Shown: positions 42,289-51,080 of the stretch, piece by piece
Position numbering within the stretch: the stretch's first letter is position 1
Layout: each line of letters opens with the position of its first letter
Assembly: GCF_005217615.1 (NCBI RefSeq)
Contig: NZ_SZNK01000001.1
Location: 6,062,501-6,126,500, forward strand
Source of the DNA: Brevibacillus antibioticus
Lineage (GTDB): Bacteria > Bacillota > Bacilli > Brevibacillales > Brevibacillaceae
Length of the DNA stretch: 64,000 nucleotides
Direction: 5' to 3'
The notes under the pieces: model-generated
Seen by the model: only the letters and a program-made list of their open reading frames with translations
The model's database searches: none
Told to the model about the DNA's origin: nothing
Position numbers and translations under genes: made by a program

Positions 42289-43182
42289 ATGATTTTTGTG
42301 GAAGTGATCCTGCCTGTCCTGCTCATTTTTCTTAGCGGCTATATTTTGCAGCGCATTTTCAAAATGGATTTGAAGCCGATCTCTTCCCTGGCGATTTACA
42401 TCTTGTCGACGGCACTCGTTTTTCGGACGTTTTACAAAACACAGCTCGACTTGCAATTATTTTATATCGTGGTGATTTCGCTGCTTTTGCTGGCTGCTCT
42501 CGTTGTGATCACGCAGTTGACGGCACGTATGTTCAAATACGATAAGCAACAGGAGAGCGCACTGATGCTCGCGACGGCCTTCATGAACAGTGGCAACTAC
42601 GGGACGCCGATTATTTTGTTTGCCTTTGGGGAGGCCGGCTTTACGTATGCGGTGCAAATCATGGTTTTTCACGCGATCATGATGGGCGTATTCGGCGTGT
42701 ATTTTGCCTCTCGAGGCGGGAATGGGATGGGGACGGCCATCAAGGCGATCTTCAAGCAGCCGTCTAATTACGCTGTGGTTCTCGCAATTTTGCTACAACA
42801 GCTGCAAATCGTCATCCCGCAAAGCTACTACCAGGCGATTGATCTCGTTGCACAGGCGGCGATTCCAGTTGTGATGCTCATCTTGGGCATGCAGCTCGCC
42901 AATGTATCGACCAAAGCGCTAGAGTGGCAGGGACTCAGTGCTGCGAGCGTCATTCGACTCGTGGCGTCACCACTTTTGGCGTACCTCATTTGTCTGTTAT
43001 TCCCGATTGATCCGCTTCTGCAAAAGGTATTGGTCGTTCTGGCAGCCATGCCTTCTGCCGCCACTACTGCGATCTATGCGATCCAATTCAACATGCGACC
43101 GCAATTCGTCTCCAGCAGCGTGTTGGTTACGACGGTGATTAGCATAGGTACATTAACGTTTTTGCTGAACATTTTGCACTAG
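42289..43182 (+). CDS. AEC-family transporter (auxin efflux carrier type)
   Basis: 297 residues, ten hydrophobic helices in two halves. The signature MLATAFMNSGNYGTPIILFAFGEAGFTYAVQIMVFHAIMM is typical of AEC permeases for malate, malonate or similar. GGAGGGAAGCGTC precedes the ATG. Co-transcribed with the sugar kinase; the physiological cargo is unknown. Confidence 0.85.
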   Translation: MIFVEVILPVLLIFLSGYILQRIFKMDLKPISSLAIYILSTALVFRTFYKTQLDLQLFYIVVISLLLLAALVVITQLTARMFKYDKQQESALMLATAFMNSGNYGTPIILFAFGEAGFTYAVQIMVFHAIMMGVFGVYFASRGGNGMGTAIKAIFKQPSNYAVVLAILLQQLQIVIPQSYYQAIDLVAQAAIPVVMLILGMQLANVSTKALEWQGLSAASVIRLVASPLLAYLICLLFPIDPLLQKVLVVLAAMPSAATTAIYAIQFNMRPQFVSSSVLVTTVISIGTLTFLLNILH

Positions 43183-43211
43183 TTCTGACGTAGACAAGGG
43201 AGGAAGAAAAC

Positions 43212-43988
43212 ATGAACAAGACAGAAGTATTGCGGCTTTTTGACAAAGAGATGAGAGTGGAAATCACCTATCCGCCACTCCGGCGGGAGGAGACAGAACA
43301 CCTGGTTCGCCACGTCTCTCCCACCCCGGATGATTCAGGAGTCGTCTTGTATTCCAGGTTGTCTGAAGAAAATGCAGAGGAAGTTATCAAGCAGGAACTC
43401 GAATATTTCTCAAGTCTACAGCAATCCTTTGAGTGGAAGCTGTTTGATTATGACCAACCAGCTAATTTGCTTGAGAGGCTGAAAGATCATGGTTTTACAG
43501 TTGATGAGGAGGAAGCGACGCTTGTGTTGGAGGTGGCGCAGGCAGAGGAGTTACGAAGCCTTGTCATTCCGCCAGAGATACGGCAAATCACTGACTCGGC
43601 GGGCATTGATGATATCATGCACTTGAAGGAACAGGTATGGGGCAGTGCGAATGAGGAGCTTGCTGCGAGATTAAAACGGGATTTGGCCGAAAATCCTGAG
43701 CATCTGCTCGTGTATGCAGCGTACAGTGGCGATCGAGCAGTGAGTGCTGCTTGGATGTACTTGCATGAGGATACGTCCTTTGGCAGTCTGTGGGGAGGCT
43801 CTACTCTGCCTGATTTCCGAAATAAAGGCTATTATACGGCCCTCGTAGCAGTGCGGGTACAAGCAGCACAGGAACGCGGGTATCCGCTACTGATGGTGGA
43901 TGCGAGTCCGATGAGTCGACCGATTTTGGAGAAAAAAGGCTTTGAATTTCTCGCCTATTCTTATCCTTGCTTTTTTGAGTATAAATAA
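43212..43988 (+). CDS. GNAT-family N-acetyltransferase
   Basis: 258 residues. The C-terminal ~130 residues form the GNAT fold (SGDRAVSAAWMYLHEDTSFGSLWGGSTLPDFRNKGYYTALVAVRVQAAQERGYPLLMVDASPMSRPILEKKGFEF). The N-terminal ~120 residues are a helical/beta extension unique to this subfamily. The acetyl-CoA loop is RNKGYYTAL rather than the usual RGxGxG/A. AGGGAGGAAG precedes the ATG. Substrate unknown. Confidence 0.8.
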   Translation: MNKTEVLRLFDKEMRVEITYPPLRREETEHLVRHVSPTPDDSGVVLYSRLSEENAEEVIKQELEYFSSLQQSFEWKLFDYDQPANLLERLKDHGFTVDEEEATLVLEVAQAEELRSLVIPPEIRQITDSAGIDDIMHLKEQVWGSANEELAARLKRDLAENPEHLLVYAAYSGDRAVSAAWMYLHEDTSFGSLWGGSTLPDFRNKGYYTALVAVRVQAAQERGYPLLMVDASPMSRPILEKKGFEFLAYSYPCFFEYK

Positions 43989-44002
43989 TAGCGTGGAAAA
44001 GG

Positions 44003-44036
44003 AAGCTGCCCATTGCTTTGAGGGGCAGCTTTTCTT
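44003..44036 (+). terminator. Terminator after the GNAT gene
   Basis: AAGCTGCCC/GGGCAGCTT perfect stem (44003-44011, 44023-44031) then TTCTTTTG. Confidence 0.85.
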
Positions 44037-44071
44037 TTGTAGTTGCAGATAGTCGCCTGTGTAATTATTAT

Positions 44072-44090
44072 GAGAATAAGAATCATTTGC
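44072..44090 (+). promoter_or_regulatory. Fur-box-like site
   Basis: GAGAATAAGAATCATTTGC matches the 19-bp Fur consensus (GATAATGATAATCATTATC) at about 14 positions, 37 bases before the AraC-family gene. Confidence 0.5.
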
Positions 44091-44127
44091 AAAAGCATCC
44101 TACATATGGTTAGGCAGGGAGAAGGTC

Positions 44128-45111
44128 ATGGAGCAAGCATCTGTACATTCCATATACGATAGCTATATCAATGCATTGCCCTCTACAAAAAGTGATCGCA
44201 TTGTGTCCGAAGCGAATCGGTACACACTGACGAATAAGGATGGCTACTTTCGGAGAGTGATTCCTCGACCGGGATTGGAGCTGGTCGAATCGAGCTATTC
44301 CCTTCAGGAAAACCGCGTCATGGATTTACAGTCGCAGGCAGCCATGGTTGAGCTTAGCTTTTGCTTGGAGGGGAGCGGGGAGTTCGTCGTCTCGGGAAGC
44401 CAGCACGAGTTTTTGCCTGGGAGCTGTTCCCTTCAATTGATGAACGACTTTCATGCGCATTTTATGTACCGGGCGGATGTTCCTCATCGATCTGTCGGGA
44501 TCGGTATTTCCGTGGAGCAATTTAATGAGTGGGTGGCGGAGAGCGATGTGGGAGCAGCATATTCATTTCAAGGGCTGCTTGGCAATCAAGCCTATCGTCT
44601 GTTTCGGATGCCGTTACAACCGAATATGGCTCGGATGCTCCAGCAGTTGAACGATTTTTCATCCTCTCATCTGAAGCTGCGAAGATTGCATACGGAAGGC
44701 AAGATTCTTGAGATTGTGTCGTCGGCGCTGGATACGTTTTTGTTCGAGCGGGAAGAGAATCGACCGAGGAGACAGTTATCTCGGAGTGATCGGGAAAAGA
44801 TTCACAGCGCCCGTGACATTCTACTCGAAAATATGGAGTCCCCGCCTTCTCTGATCGAACTGGCGCGTTTGGCGCAGCTCAATGAATACAAGCTGAAGAT
44901 TGGCTTTAAAGAAGAGTTCGGGACAAGTGTATTTGCCTATTTGCGGGAAAGGCGTTTGGAAAAAGCGCTTGGATTGCTGCGGGAGGGCCATCTGAATGTC
45001 AGTGAGGTTGCACTCATCGTCGGATTCTCCAACTTCAGTCATTTCTCCGAGGCGTTTCGCAAGCAGTATGGACTCAATCCTTCCGAAGTGAAGCGGGGGA
45101 GGTTTTGCTAG
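44128..45111 (+). CDS. AraC-family transcriptional regulator, PchR-like
   Basis: 327 residues. The N-terminal ~210 residues are a sensing domain of the PchR kind (VELSFCLEGSGEFVVSG, PHRSVGIGISVEQF). The C-terminal ~100 residues hold the two AraC helix-turn-helix motifs (PSLIELARLAQLNEYKLKIGFKEEFGTSVFAYLRERRLEKALGLLREGHLNVSEVALIVGFSNFSHFSEAFRKQYG). PchR-type proteins activate siderophore or iron-uptake genes; the Fur-like box upstream agrees with iron control. No iron-uptake gene is next to it in this window, so the target is elsewhere. GGGAGAAGG precedes the ATG. Confidence 0.82.
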   Translation: MEQASVHSIYDSYINALPSTKSDRIVSEANRYTLTNKDGYFRRVIPRPGLELVESSYSLQENRVMDLQSQAAMVELSFCLEGSGEFVVSGSQHEFLPGSCSLQLMNDFHAHFMYRADVPHRSVGIGISVEQFNEWVAESDVGAAYSFQGLLGNQAYRLFRMPLQPNMARMLQQLNDFSSSHLKLRRLHTEGKILEIVSSALDTFLFEREENRPRRQLSRSDREKIHSARDILLENMESPPSLIELARLAQLNEYKLKIGFKEEFGTSVFAYLRERRLEKALGLLREGHLNVSEVALIVGFSNFSHFSEAFRKQYGLNPSEVKRGRFC

Positions 45112-45176
45112 TTTTACAAGCCATCAGACCGTGTTATACGTCTTTCTCAGGTAGTTGGGAACTGACCCTACCAATC

Positions 45177-45230
45177 AAAACAGCGGTAGCCATGACCAGA
45201 AAATAAAGTCCTAGACTCCCGCTGTTTTAT
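45177..45230. terminator. Long-loop terminator between convergent genes
   Basis: AAAACAGCGG (45177-45186) pairs with CCGCTGTTTT (45219-45228), with A/T runs at both ends. Confidence 0.55.
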
Positions 45231-45246
45231 TGAACTATCGAACCCG

Positions 45247-45729
45247 TTAGCGTAACGGCCTGGTTGAACTTAATAACTGATTCTGTTGGTCTAAACTTCT
45301 TAAGGCATCATCTACTACTTCATTTGAGAAATTTCTTACTATTATTTCATTCTCCATCAAAAATACATTACCAAGCATGTTTCGCTCGATGTAGTCCCAC
45401 AGTCCATTTTTCGTACAAATGGAACACCATCTCTTTTCGCCATTGCTAAATGTTACTGTAACCTCAATATGTTCTAATGATTCTTCACTGGGGTCATTTA
45501 TTTCGTCATCAAATTTCCATGAAAGCATTGTGGTTACATTACTTCCGGCAGGTAAGAAATGACTTTTTCTAAACCACCTTGCTCGGTGATTATCGCCTAC
45601 GATTTTTATCTGTTGTTTTTCATCATCTTCAACTAATACTTCATAATTCTTGCCTCGTGTCAAAGCATTTACATATGTCCCTACAAAATCACAAATTACA
45701 ATTTTGTTTTTTACATTTTGATTGTTCAT
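45247..45729 (-). CDS. Uncharacterised cytoplasmic protein
   Basis: 160 residues, not recognised with confidence. AGGAGGGTGGGAA immediately precedes the ATG. There is an N-terminal SH3-like beta stretch (TRGKNYEVLVEDDEKQQIKIVGDNHRARWFRKSHF), then EVTVTFSNGEKRWCSICTKNGLWDYIE and ENEIIVRNFSNEVVDDALR. The layout reminds me of solitary immunity-type proteins, but this is only an impression. AT-rich compared with the operons around it. Confidence 0.6.
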   Translation of the reverse strand: MNNQNVKNKIVICDFVGTYVNALTRGKNYEVLVEDDEKQQIKIVGDNHRARWFRKSHFLPAGSNVTTMLSWKFDDEINDPSEESLEHIEVTVTFSNGEKRWCSICTKNGLWDYIERNMLGNVFLMENEIIVRNFSNEVVDDALRSLDQQNQLLSSTRPLR

Positions 45730-45806
45730 TTCCCACCCTCCTATATTGCATTTGAAATAAGCATATCAAAAACCAACAAATTACACGAAACTGCCCTTTC
45801 GTTGAT

Positions 45807-45840
45807 AAAACGACAGCTATTTACGAAGGCTGCCGTTTTT
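45807..45840. terminator. Terminator after the metallo-hydrolase gene
   Basis: AAAACGACAGC/GCTGCCGTTTTT (one mismatch), on the downstream side of the minus-strand gene 45882-46718. Confidence 0.6.
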
Positions 45841-45881
45841 CATGTGTATGAAGCTCTTGAACTCCGTTCGCGTAATGAGTC

Positions 45882-46718
45882 TCATCTAAATTCAAGCGTT
45901 AAACCCACTCCAACCTCCAATACATTCGCCACATCTGATAATGCAATTTTCGATTTCAAATCTGTACAATGACAAGCATGTAAATATTTCGGTTTGACAG
46001 TCTGAAAATATTCGACGGTTTTATTCATCTGATATTCTCCAGGGTTTAGCAGATGAAATCCTCCGATTATATCGAGAATCCTATCGTCTCCACAAACTTT
46101 TTTGGCATACTCAATGGTATTGCAGATTCCTGAGTGTGAACATGCAACAATGATGACAAGTCCGTTTTCAGCTTTATAAACCAGTGCAGAATCGTCCAAC
46201 AGGTAGTCCTCTGAGATTTCGCCCTCTCTTGCAATTTGTCCAATAGCGTTATCCGCTTCAAAAGGCATAGTCCTTTCCATTTCACCTAGGAAGACCAACT
46301 TCTCCGTCAGCCACACCGGCTTTTTGGTGTATTCCAATTTAAAATGCCTAGTGATTTTCTCAGCAGTTAGCAAACTCCCTATTTCTTCACCATTCAAGAG
46401 TTTGCTGTAGAATACATCGGGATGAGCAATAATGGTTGGAAGTCTGAATTCTAATTGTTCAAGCTTCGCTTCAGAAAACATTCGAATGAGCGGATCTAAT
46501 CCCCAGGTATGATCGTTATGTCCATGTGACAGCGCAACGTAATCAAGTTTTCTCAAATCAATTCTCATCTTTTCTGAATTGCGAATGAACGCATCTGAGT
46601 ATCCTACGTCGAACAGTATCCTCTTATCTTCCTCTTCGATTAAATAAGAAACAGCTGGCTCACCAATAAAGTAGCGGTCGATGTAAGTGTTATTATCCAC
46701 CAGCACAGTTAATTTCAT
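45882..46718 (-). CDS. Metallo-beta-lactamase-fold hydrolase
   Basis: 278 residues, MBL fold of the methanopterin-synthase-like (RFA-P synthase-related) group. ILFDVGYSDAFI, metal motif LSHGHNDHTWGL (HxHxDH), VACSHSGICNTIEYA and the C-terminal KYLHACHCTD. The reaction in bacteria is unknown. GAGGAGGTT precedes the ATG. Single gene. Confidence 0.82.
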   Translation of the reverse strand: MKLTVLVDNNTYIDRYFIGEPAVSYLIEEEDKRILFDVGYSDAFIRNSEKMRIDLRKLDYVALSHGHNDHTWGLDPLIRMFSEAKLEQLEFRLPTIIAHPDVFYSKLLNGEEIGSLLTAEKITRHFKLEYTKKPVWLTEKLVFLGEMERTMPFEADNAIGQIAREGEISEDYLLDDSALVYKAENGLVIIVACSHSGICNTIEYAKKVCGDDRILDIIGGFHLLNPGEYQMNKTVEYFQTVKPKYLHACHCTDLKSKIALSDVANVLEVGVGLTLEFR

Positions 46719-46888
46719 TGAGATAACCTCCTCTTCATGTCGTAAGACCTACTGTCCCTCCACAAAACCAAACAATTATAGTATACAGAAATTTCTGCCG
46801 TCAAATGAAAGCACAATCAGCACAACCTAGCGATTCATCGATCACGTATAGTAGAATGATACAAAAAAGGGGAAAGAAGGTGTAAGCG

Positions 46889-47164
46889 ATGTGTCGAAAC
46901 ATCAAAACCTTATTCAACTTCGACCCACCCGCGACAGAAGATGAGATTCAAGCAGCAGCCCTGCAATTCGTACGAAAGCTCTCGGGCTTCAACACGCCTT
47001 CGAAGGTCAATGAAGAGGCTTTTCACCGCGCGGTCCAAGAGGTTTCTGTTGTTGCGAAAAATCTCTTGGATTCGCTCGTGACGAATGCAGAGCCACGCAA
47101 TCGAGAAGTCGAAATCGAGCGTGCTCGCGCGAGAAACGCCAAACGGTTTGGCATGACAGAGTAG
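46889..47164 (+). CDS. DUF2277 protein
   Basis: 91 residues, DUF2277: MCRNIKTLFNFDPPATEDEIQAAALQFVRKLSGF followed by a basic helix (REVEIERARARNAKRFG). Small, cytoplasmic, widespread, unknown function. AGAAGGTG lies upstream of the ATG. Confidence 0.88.
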   Translation: MCRNIKTLFNFDPPATEDEIQAAALQFVRKLSGFNTPSKVNEEAFHRAVQEVSVVAKNLLDSLVTNAEPRNREVEIERARARNAKRFGMTE

Positions 47165-47196
47165 TGAGACGATAAAGACATGAAGTCTATTCTAGT

Positions 47197-47228
47197 GGCA
47201 GTCCATTCGGGCAACTGCCCATTTTTTT
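47197..47228 (+). terminator. Terminator after the DUF2277 gene
   Basis: GGCAGT/ACTGCC (47197-47202, 47214-47219) followed by CATTTTTTTA. Confidence 0.6.
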
Positions 47229-47256
47229 ATGTGAGAAATGAATACGGGGTGAGCCT

Positions 47257-47493
47257 ATGGAGCGGTTAAATGAGTTGAACGATTTGCTAAACAAATTGGA
47301 GGAGAGGCATATCTTTTATCGCTTAAGTAAAATAAGGAGCGAAAGCATCATGATCGAAGTAGCTGTCCCTGGTCAAAGATGGGAGATCGAGATCATGGAG
47401 GACGGTACGATGGAGATCGAAAAATTTATAAGTAACGGTGAAATGTACGATGAGAAGGAATTGGATGTACTGTTTCGAGACTTCTCCGATTAA
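47257..47493 (+). CDS. Small conserved-looking hypothetical protein
   Basis: 78 residues, acidic, with an N-terminal amphipathic helix (NELNDLLNKLEERHIFYRLSKI) and a beta hairpin (MIEVAVPGQRWEIEIMEDGTMEIEKFISNGEMYDEKELDVLF). GGGGTGAG lies 5 bases before the ATG. I remember similar short proteins as stand-alone genes in Bacilli, sometimes near toxin systems, but cannot name a family. Confidence 0.65.
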   Translation: MERLNELNDLLNKLEERHIFYRLSKIRSESIMIEVAVPGQRWEIEIMEDGTMEIEKFISNGEMYDEKELDVLFRDFSD

Positions 47494-47534
47494 TGTAATG
47501 GTACTCTTCTACCTTTAACCAGAAAATTCAGCAT

Positions 47535-47564
47535 CTTATCATCGTCTTATCAGATGATTTATCA
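47535..47564 (+). promoter_or_regulatory. TTATCA direct repeats
   Basis: TTATCA at 47536, 47547 and 47559 (spacing 11 and 12 bases), upstream of the cupin gene. The first part, CTTATCATCGTC, recurs at 48915-48926. Confidence 0.4.
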
Positions 47565-47629
47565 TTTCGCTACTATGTCTCTCTCCGGTGGATTGTATTA
47601 TCGTAGAGTGCAAAGGGGAGAGGATCATC

Positions 47630-47959
47630 ATGGAAAAGGTGAACGTCGCACAACATTTATCGCACTTGCAAGATTCCTGGGGCTCTCTGGTTGTCGGAGA
47701 GTTGAATGATACGTCTATTAAGCTAGAGAAGCTGCAAGGTGAGTATCCTTGGCAACAAAATGACCAGAAAGATGAACTGCTGTTTGTCATCAAAGGCAGA
47801 CTGCTACTGATGTACCACGAGCGTAATATATGGGTGGAAGCTGGAGAATTTATCGTTGTACCAAAGGGAGTTTCCTACAAGCTGTTTATCCCGAATGGCG
47901 ACTGTCATCTACTGGCGATTGAACCGAAAAAATTTGCTGCTCTCAAGCGCTGCTCCTAA
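47630..47959 (+). CDS. Cupin-domain protein
   Basis: 109 residues, a single cupin beta-barrel. Motif 1 region EYPWQQNDQKDELLFVIKGRLLL lacks the usual histidines except at the edges; motif 2 is GEFIVVPKGVSYKLFIPNGDCHLLAIEP. Metal binding is therefore doubtful. ATG 47630 follows GGGGAGAGG. Function unknown. Confidence 0.8.
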   Translation: MEKVNVAQHLSHLQDSWGSLVVGELNDTSIKLEKLQGEYPWQQNDQKDELLFVIKGRLLLMYHERNIWVEAGEFIVVPKGVSYKLFIPNGDCHLLAIEPKKFAALKRCS

Positions 47960-48091
47960 GACGATCAACATAGAAAATCGAGCGCTATTCGTTCGCGGAT
48001 AGTGATGATATAGAGCTGTCAATCGACCGGTCACTTTCGTTGGCTGGACAATTGGCGGCTTTTTTGCTATTAATATATGTTCAAAAAAGTG

Positions 48092-48119
48092 TTGACATAT
48101 GCGTAATTTACTATGTAAT
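48092..48119 (+). promoter_or_regulatory. Sigma-A promoter of the FHA-winged-helix gene
   Basis: TTGACA (48092-48097), 16-base spacer, TGTAAT (48114-48119), 36 bases before the ATG. Confidence 0.55.
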
Positions 48120-48155
48120 AAATACTGATAGCTCCAACTCTTTTCGAGGTGATGA

Positions 48156-48848
48156 ATGTTGGACGACGGCATATATGTATTGATTAAAAAAGGAGACCCC
48201 GAGCAGCTTCAGAAGCGTCAGTTTCTTCAGAAGGAAGAGTGTGCGATTGGGAGACGGGGTAATCAATTACAACCAGACATTGCTTTTTCCAGTCCGTATA
48301 TCTCCAGAAGGCATGCAGTGATACGGAAAATCAACAACCAATATACGATTTCTGATTTGCAAAGCAAGCATGGGACAGAAGTGAACGGAATGCCGATACA
48401 GCAGGCACCACATTTTCTTTATCATGGTGATCATATTACGCTGGCTAAAGGCGTAGTAGAGATGATATTTTTCGCAGAGGGTAGCGAGATGGATGTGACG
48501 AGGGAGTTCTCATTCCCTTTGACGATTCCAAAAGAAACTACCTCCACTTCCGGCTTGGTCATCAATCTGGAACGCAGAGAAATACGTCTCGATGGCACAA
48601 GAATCCATTTGACCGGAAAAGATATGGACTTGCTCATGCTTCTGTACCAACGTGCGAATCAGGCAGTTAGCTATGATGAAATCATGGTACTCGTCTGGCC
48701 GGAGAGATTACTGAATGCGGAGAGCAGCGTTCCGGATGTTGGACGAGCCGAGATCAACGCTCTCGTTTATCGCTTGCGTAAGCGGCTGGGTAGATATGGC
48801 GAGAACATCACCACGATCCCGCGCTTTGGTTACATGTGGGAAAAATAG
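48156..48848 (+). CDS. FHA-domain / OmpR-type winged-helix regulator
   Basis: 230 residues. The FHA domain (~5-105) has the expected GRRGNQ, SSPYISRRHAVI and SKHGTEVNG signatures for binding phosphothreonine. The C-terminal OmpR/PhoB-type DNA-binding domain (~135-230) contains RRIRL-like start LERREIRLDGTRIHLTGKDMDLLMLLYQRANQAVSYDEIM and RAEINALVYRLRKRLG...IPRFGYMW. There is no receiver domain, so the input would be a phosphoprotein from a Ser/Thr kinase rather than a histidine kinase. GAGGTGA precedes the ATG. It lies directly upstream of two PBP genes. Confidence 0.88.
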   Translation: MLDDGIYVLIKKGDPEQLQKRQFLQKEECAIGRRGNQLQPDIAFSSPYISRRHAVIRKINNQYTISDLQSKHGTEVNGMPIQQAPHFLYHGDHITLAKGVVEMIFFAEGSEMDVTREFSFPLTIPKETTSTSGLVINLERREIRLDGTRIHLTGKDMDLLMLLYQRANQAVSYDEIMVLVWPERLLNAESSVPDVGRAEINALVYRLRKRLGRYGENITTIPRFGYMWEK

Positions 48849-48914
48849 TAGGCAGTACGACAGACACAGGATGAATTTCCTGTGTTTTTTTGCATTTGAT
48901 GTAACTATCTGACA

Positions 48915-48951
48915 CTTATCATCGTCCTATGATAATAGTCTCATCTTGTCA
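48915..48951 (+). promoter_or_regulatory. Repeat-rich site upstream of the PBP genes
   Basis: CTTATCATCGTCCTAT shares its first 12 bases with the site at 47535; CTATGA follows at an 11-base step and TTGTCA at 48946. About 70 bases upstream of the first PBP start. Confidence 0.4.
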
Positions 48952-49017
48952 TCATCTTTTTTCCATATATTATGGTATTCGACTGTAATATCGTGTGGTA
49001 GGGAAGGTGAATGACTA

Positions 49018-51069
49018 GTGAAAAAGACATGGATAGTATTTTGGACGGTTTTTGTCGTTGTTCTTTCAGGTTTTTTTTATCTTTTCTGGGACTTTTGGAA
49101 GGACACCACACAGTCGGATGGCGAGAGGGCAAAGGCAGCATTCACTGCGTATACGACAAAATGGGGAGAACAGAAATTCTCTGACATGTACGAGCAGCTT
49201 TCTTTACATACAAAAAAGACCATCAGCAAAGAAGAATTCGTATCGCGTTACCAAAATATATACGGAGGGATCGAGGCCAAAGCGATTGTGGTCGAGCCGA
49301 TGTACAATGGCGACGTCATGCCAGGTGAGGATGGGCAGATCAACTTTCATTACAGGCTGACAATGGAAACCTTCATTGAACCGATTTCCTTTACGGGGAA
49401 AGCAGCGCTTGTCAAAGAAACGCAGAACGACCTGGAGGACTGGTACATTCATTGGAATCCTTCTTTTATTTTTCCAGAAATGAAAGAAGGGGACAAAGTA
49501 AGAGCCAATACGGTGTATCCCAGACGAGGTGAAATCACGGATCGGGCAGGGCGTCCATTGGCCACAGAGCGTGTCGTGGTAGATATCGGGATCAATCCGG
49601 GAGAATGGAGCCAGACGTCACAGACCGAGAAAATGGCGGTCAGCAAGCTTTTGCAAATTCCGTTGGATGACCTCACCTCGAAGGTCCAAGCTCCGACAAG
49701 CAAAACGGTCAAGTTTATCCGGATTGCCACGCTGCCGCAGGACGATGCACGCATCAAACAAATAGAAAAAACAGAAGGGCTCAAATTGAACAAAAAGAAA
49801 GTCCGCTACTATCCCTATCAGGACGCGACGGCCCATCTGGTTGGCTATGTAGGAGCGATCAATCAAGAAGAGTACGAGAAGCGAAAGGATCAGGGCTATA
49901 AAACGTCCGATGTGATTGGCAAATCAGGACTGGAACAGATTTTTGAGGAGAAGCTAAGAGGGAGTGCAGGTGGGCGTATCGTTATCACGGATGCGGATGG
50001 AACGGAAAAAAAGACCGTGGTGGAACGCTTCGCCAAGCATGGACAGCCACTGGTATTAACGATAGATGCTGATGTACAGAAAACGATTTACCAGGAGCTG
50101 AAAAACGAAGCAGGCACGGCTGCGGCCATCTCACCAAAGACCGGGGAAATACTGGCCCTCGTCAATTCTCCGTCCTTTGATCCGAATGCGTTTGTGCTTG
50201 GGATGTCGGCAACAGAGTGGAAGCAAATGAATGAAAACCCGCAAAAGCCGCTTCTCAATCGATTCGCGCGCGGGTTTGCGCCGGGCTCTACCTTCAAACC
50301 GATTACGGCAGCGATTGGACTTGAGTCAGGTGCAATTACCCCTGCGGACAGTATCCACGTCCGGGGACTGCATTGGCAAAAGGATGCGTCCTGGGGTGGA
50401 TACGAGGTAACACGGGTCAGCGATTACGGGGGACCTGTCAATTTGGAAAAAGCATTAGTGTACTCCGACAATATTTATTTTGCGAAAGCGGCCCTCTCCA
50501 TGGGGGAGGAGCAATTCGTGAAAAAGAGCGAGTTGTTTGGATTCCATGAAGCTCTCCCGGTTCCATATCCACTGGACAAGTCGAAGCTGAATAACGGCGG
50601 TTTCAAAAACGAGATTCAATTGGCAGACTCTGGATACGGTCAGGGCGAGGTAACGATGACGCCACTTCACCTCGCGTTGGTGTACAGCGCTTTTGCAAAT
50701 GACGGGCATATTGTCTATCCGTCATTGTTGCAGGAAGACAAAAAAGGCGGGTATTGGAAGACGAATGTCATACCTGTTGATGTGGCGAGCACGGTGAAGC
50801 AGCATTTGATAAAGGTTATGGAAGACCCGCGCGGCACCGGACGAGGAGCACGCGTGCCAGGTATTCGCATGGCAGGCAAGACTGGAACAGCTGAGCTGAA
50901 ACAGAAAAAAGGCGAGATCGGGTTGGAAAACGGATGGTACGCCGTTTTTAATGTAGATAATCCACATTTGCTGGTTACCATGATGATAGAGGATGTCCGT
51001 GGTCGGGGTGGCAGTCATGTACTCGATGCGCGTATCAAACGGATTTTCACGAAGGTACTGAAAGAGTAG
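49018..51069 (+). CDS. Class B penicillin-binding protein with MecA-like N-terminal domain
   Basis: 683 residues. An N-terminal membrane anchor (~5-25), an NTF2-like MecA_N domain (~30-150), the PBP dimer domain (~155-340), then the transpeptidase with S424-T-F-K427, S483-D-N485 and K621-T-G623. This is the PBP3/PbpC (Bacillus) or PBP2a (staphylococci) architecture, often of low beta-lactam affinity. It cross-links peptidoglycan outside the membrane. GTG start with AAGGTGA upstream. Followed 11 bases later by a second class B PBP. Confidence 0.92.
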   Translation: MKKTWIVFWTVFVVVLSGFFYLFWDFWKDTTQSDGERAKAAFTAYTTKWGEQKFSDMYEQLSLHTKKTISKEEFVSRYQNIYGGIEAKAIVVEPMYNGDVMPGEDGQINFHYRLTMETFIEPISFTGKAALVKETQNDLEDWYIHWNPSFIFPEMKEGDKVRANTVYPRRGEITDRAGRPLATERVVVDIGINPGEWSQTSQTEKMAVSKLLQIPLDDLTSKVQAPTSKTVKFIRIATLPQDDARIKQIEKTEGLKLNKKKVRYYPYQDATAHLVGYVGAINQEEYEKRKDQGYKTSDVIGKSGLEQIFEEKLRGSAGGRIVITDADGTEKKTVVERFAKHGQPLVLTIDADVQKTIYQELKNEAGTAAAISPKTGEILALVNSPSFDPNAFVLGMSATEWKQMNENPQKPLLNRFARGFAPGSTFKPITAAIGLESGAITPADSIHVRGLHWQKDASWGGYEVTRVSDYGGPVNLEKALVYSDNIYFAKAALSMGEEQFVKKSELFGFHEALPVPYPLDKSKLNNGGFKNEIQLADSGYGQGEVTMTPLHLALVYSAFANDGHIVYPSLLQEDKKGGYWKTNVIPVDVASTVKQHLIKVMEDPRGTGRGARVPGIRMAGKTGTAELKQKKGEIGLENGWYAVFNVDNPHLLVTMMIEDVRGRGGSHVLDARIKRIFTKVLKE

Positions 51070-51080
51070 GGAGAGTAACG

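Noticed and set aside
47960-48091. Gene or firm terminator between the cupin and FHA genes
   Set aside because: Only a short GACCGGTC palindrome and a GGCGGCTTTTTT stretch; no stable stem ends at the T-run and no coding frame is convincing.
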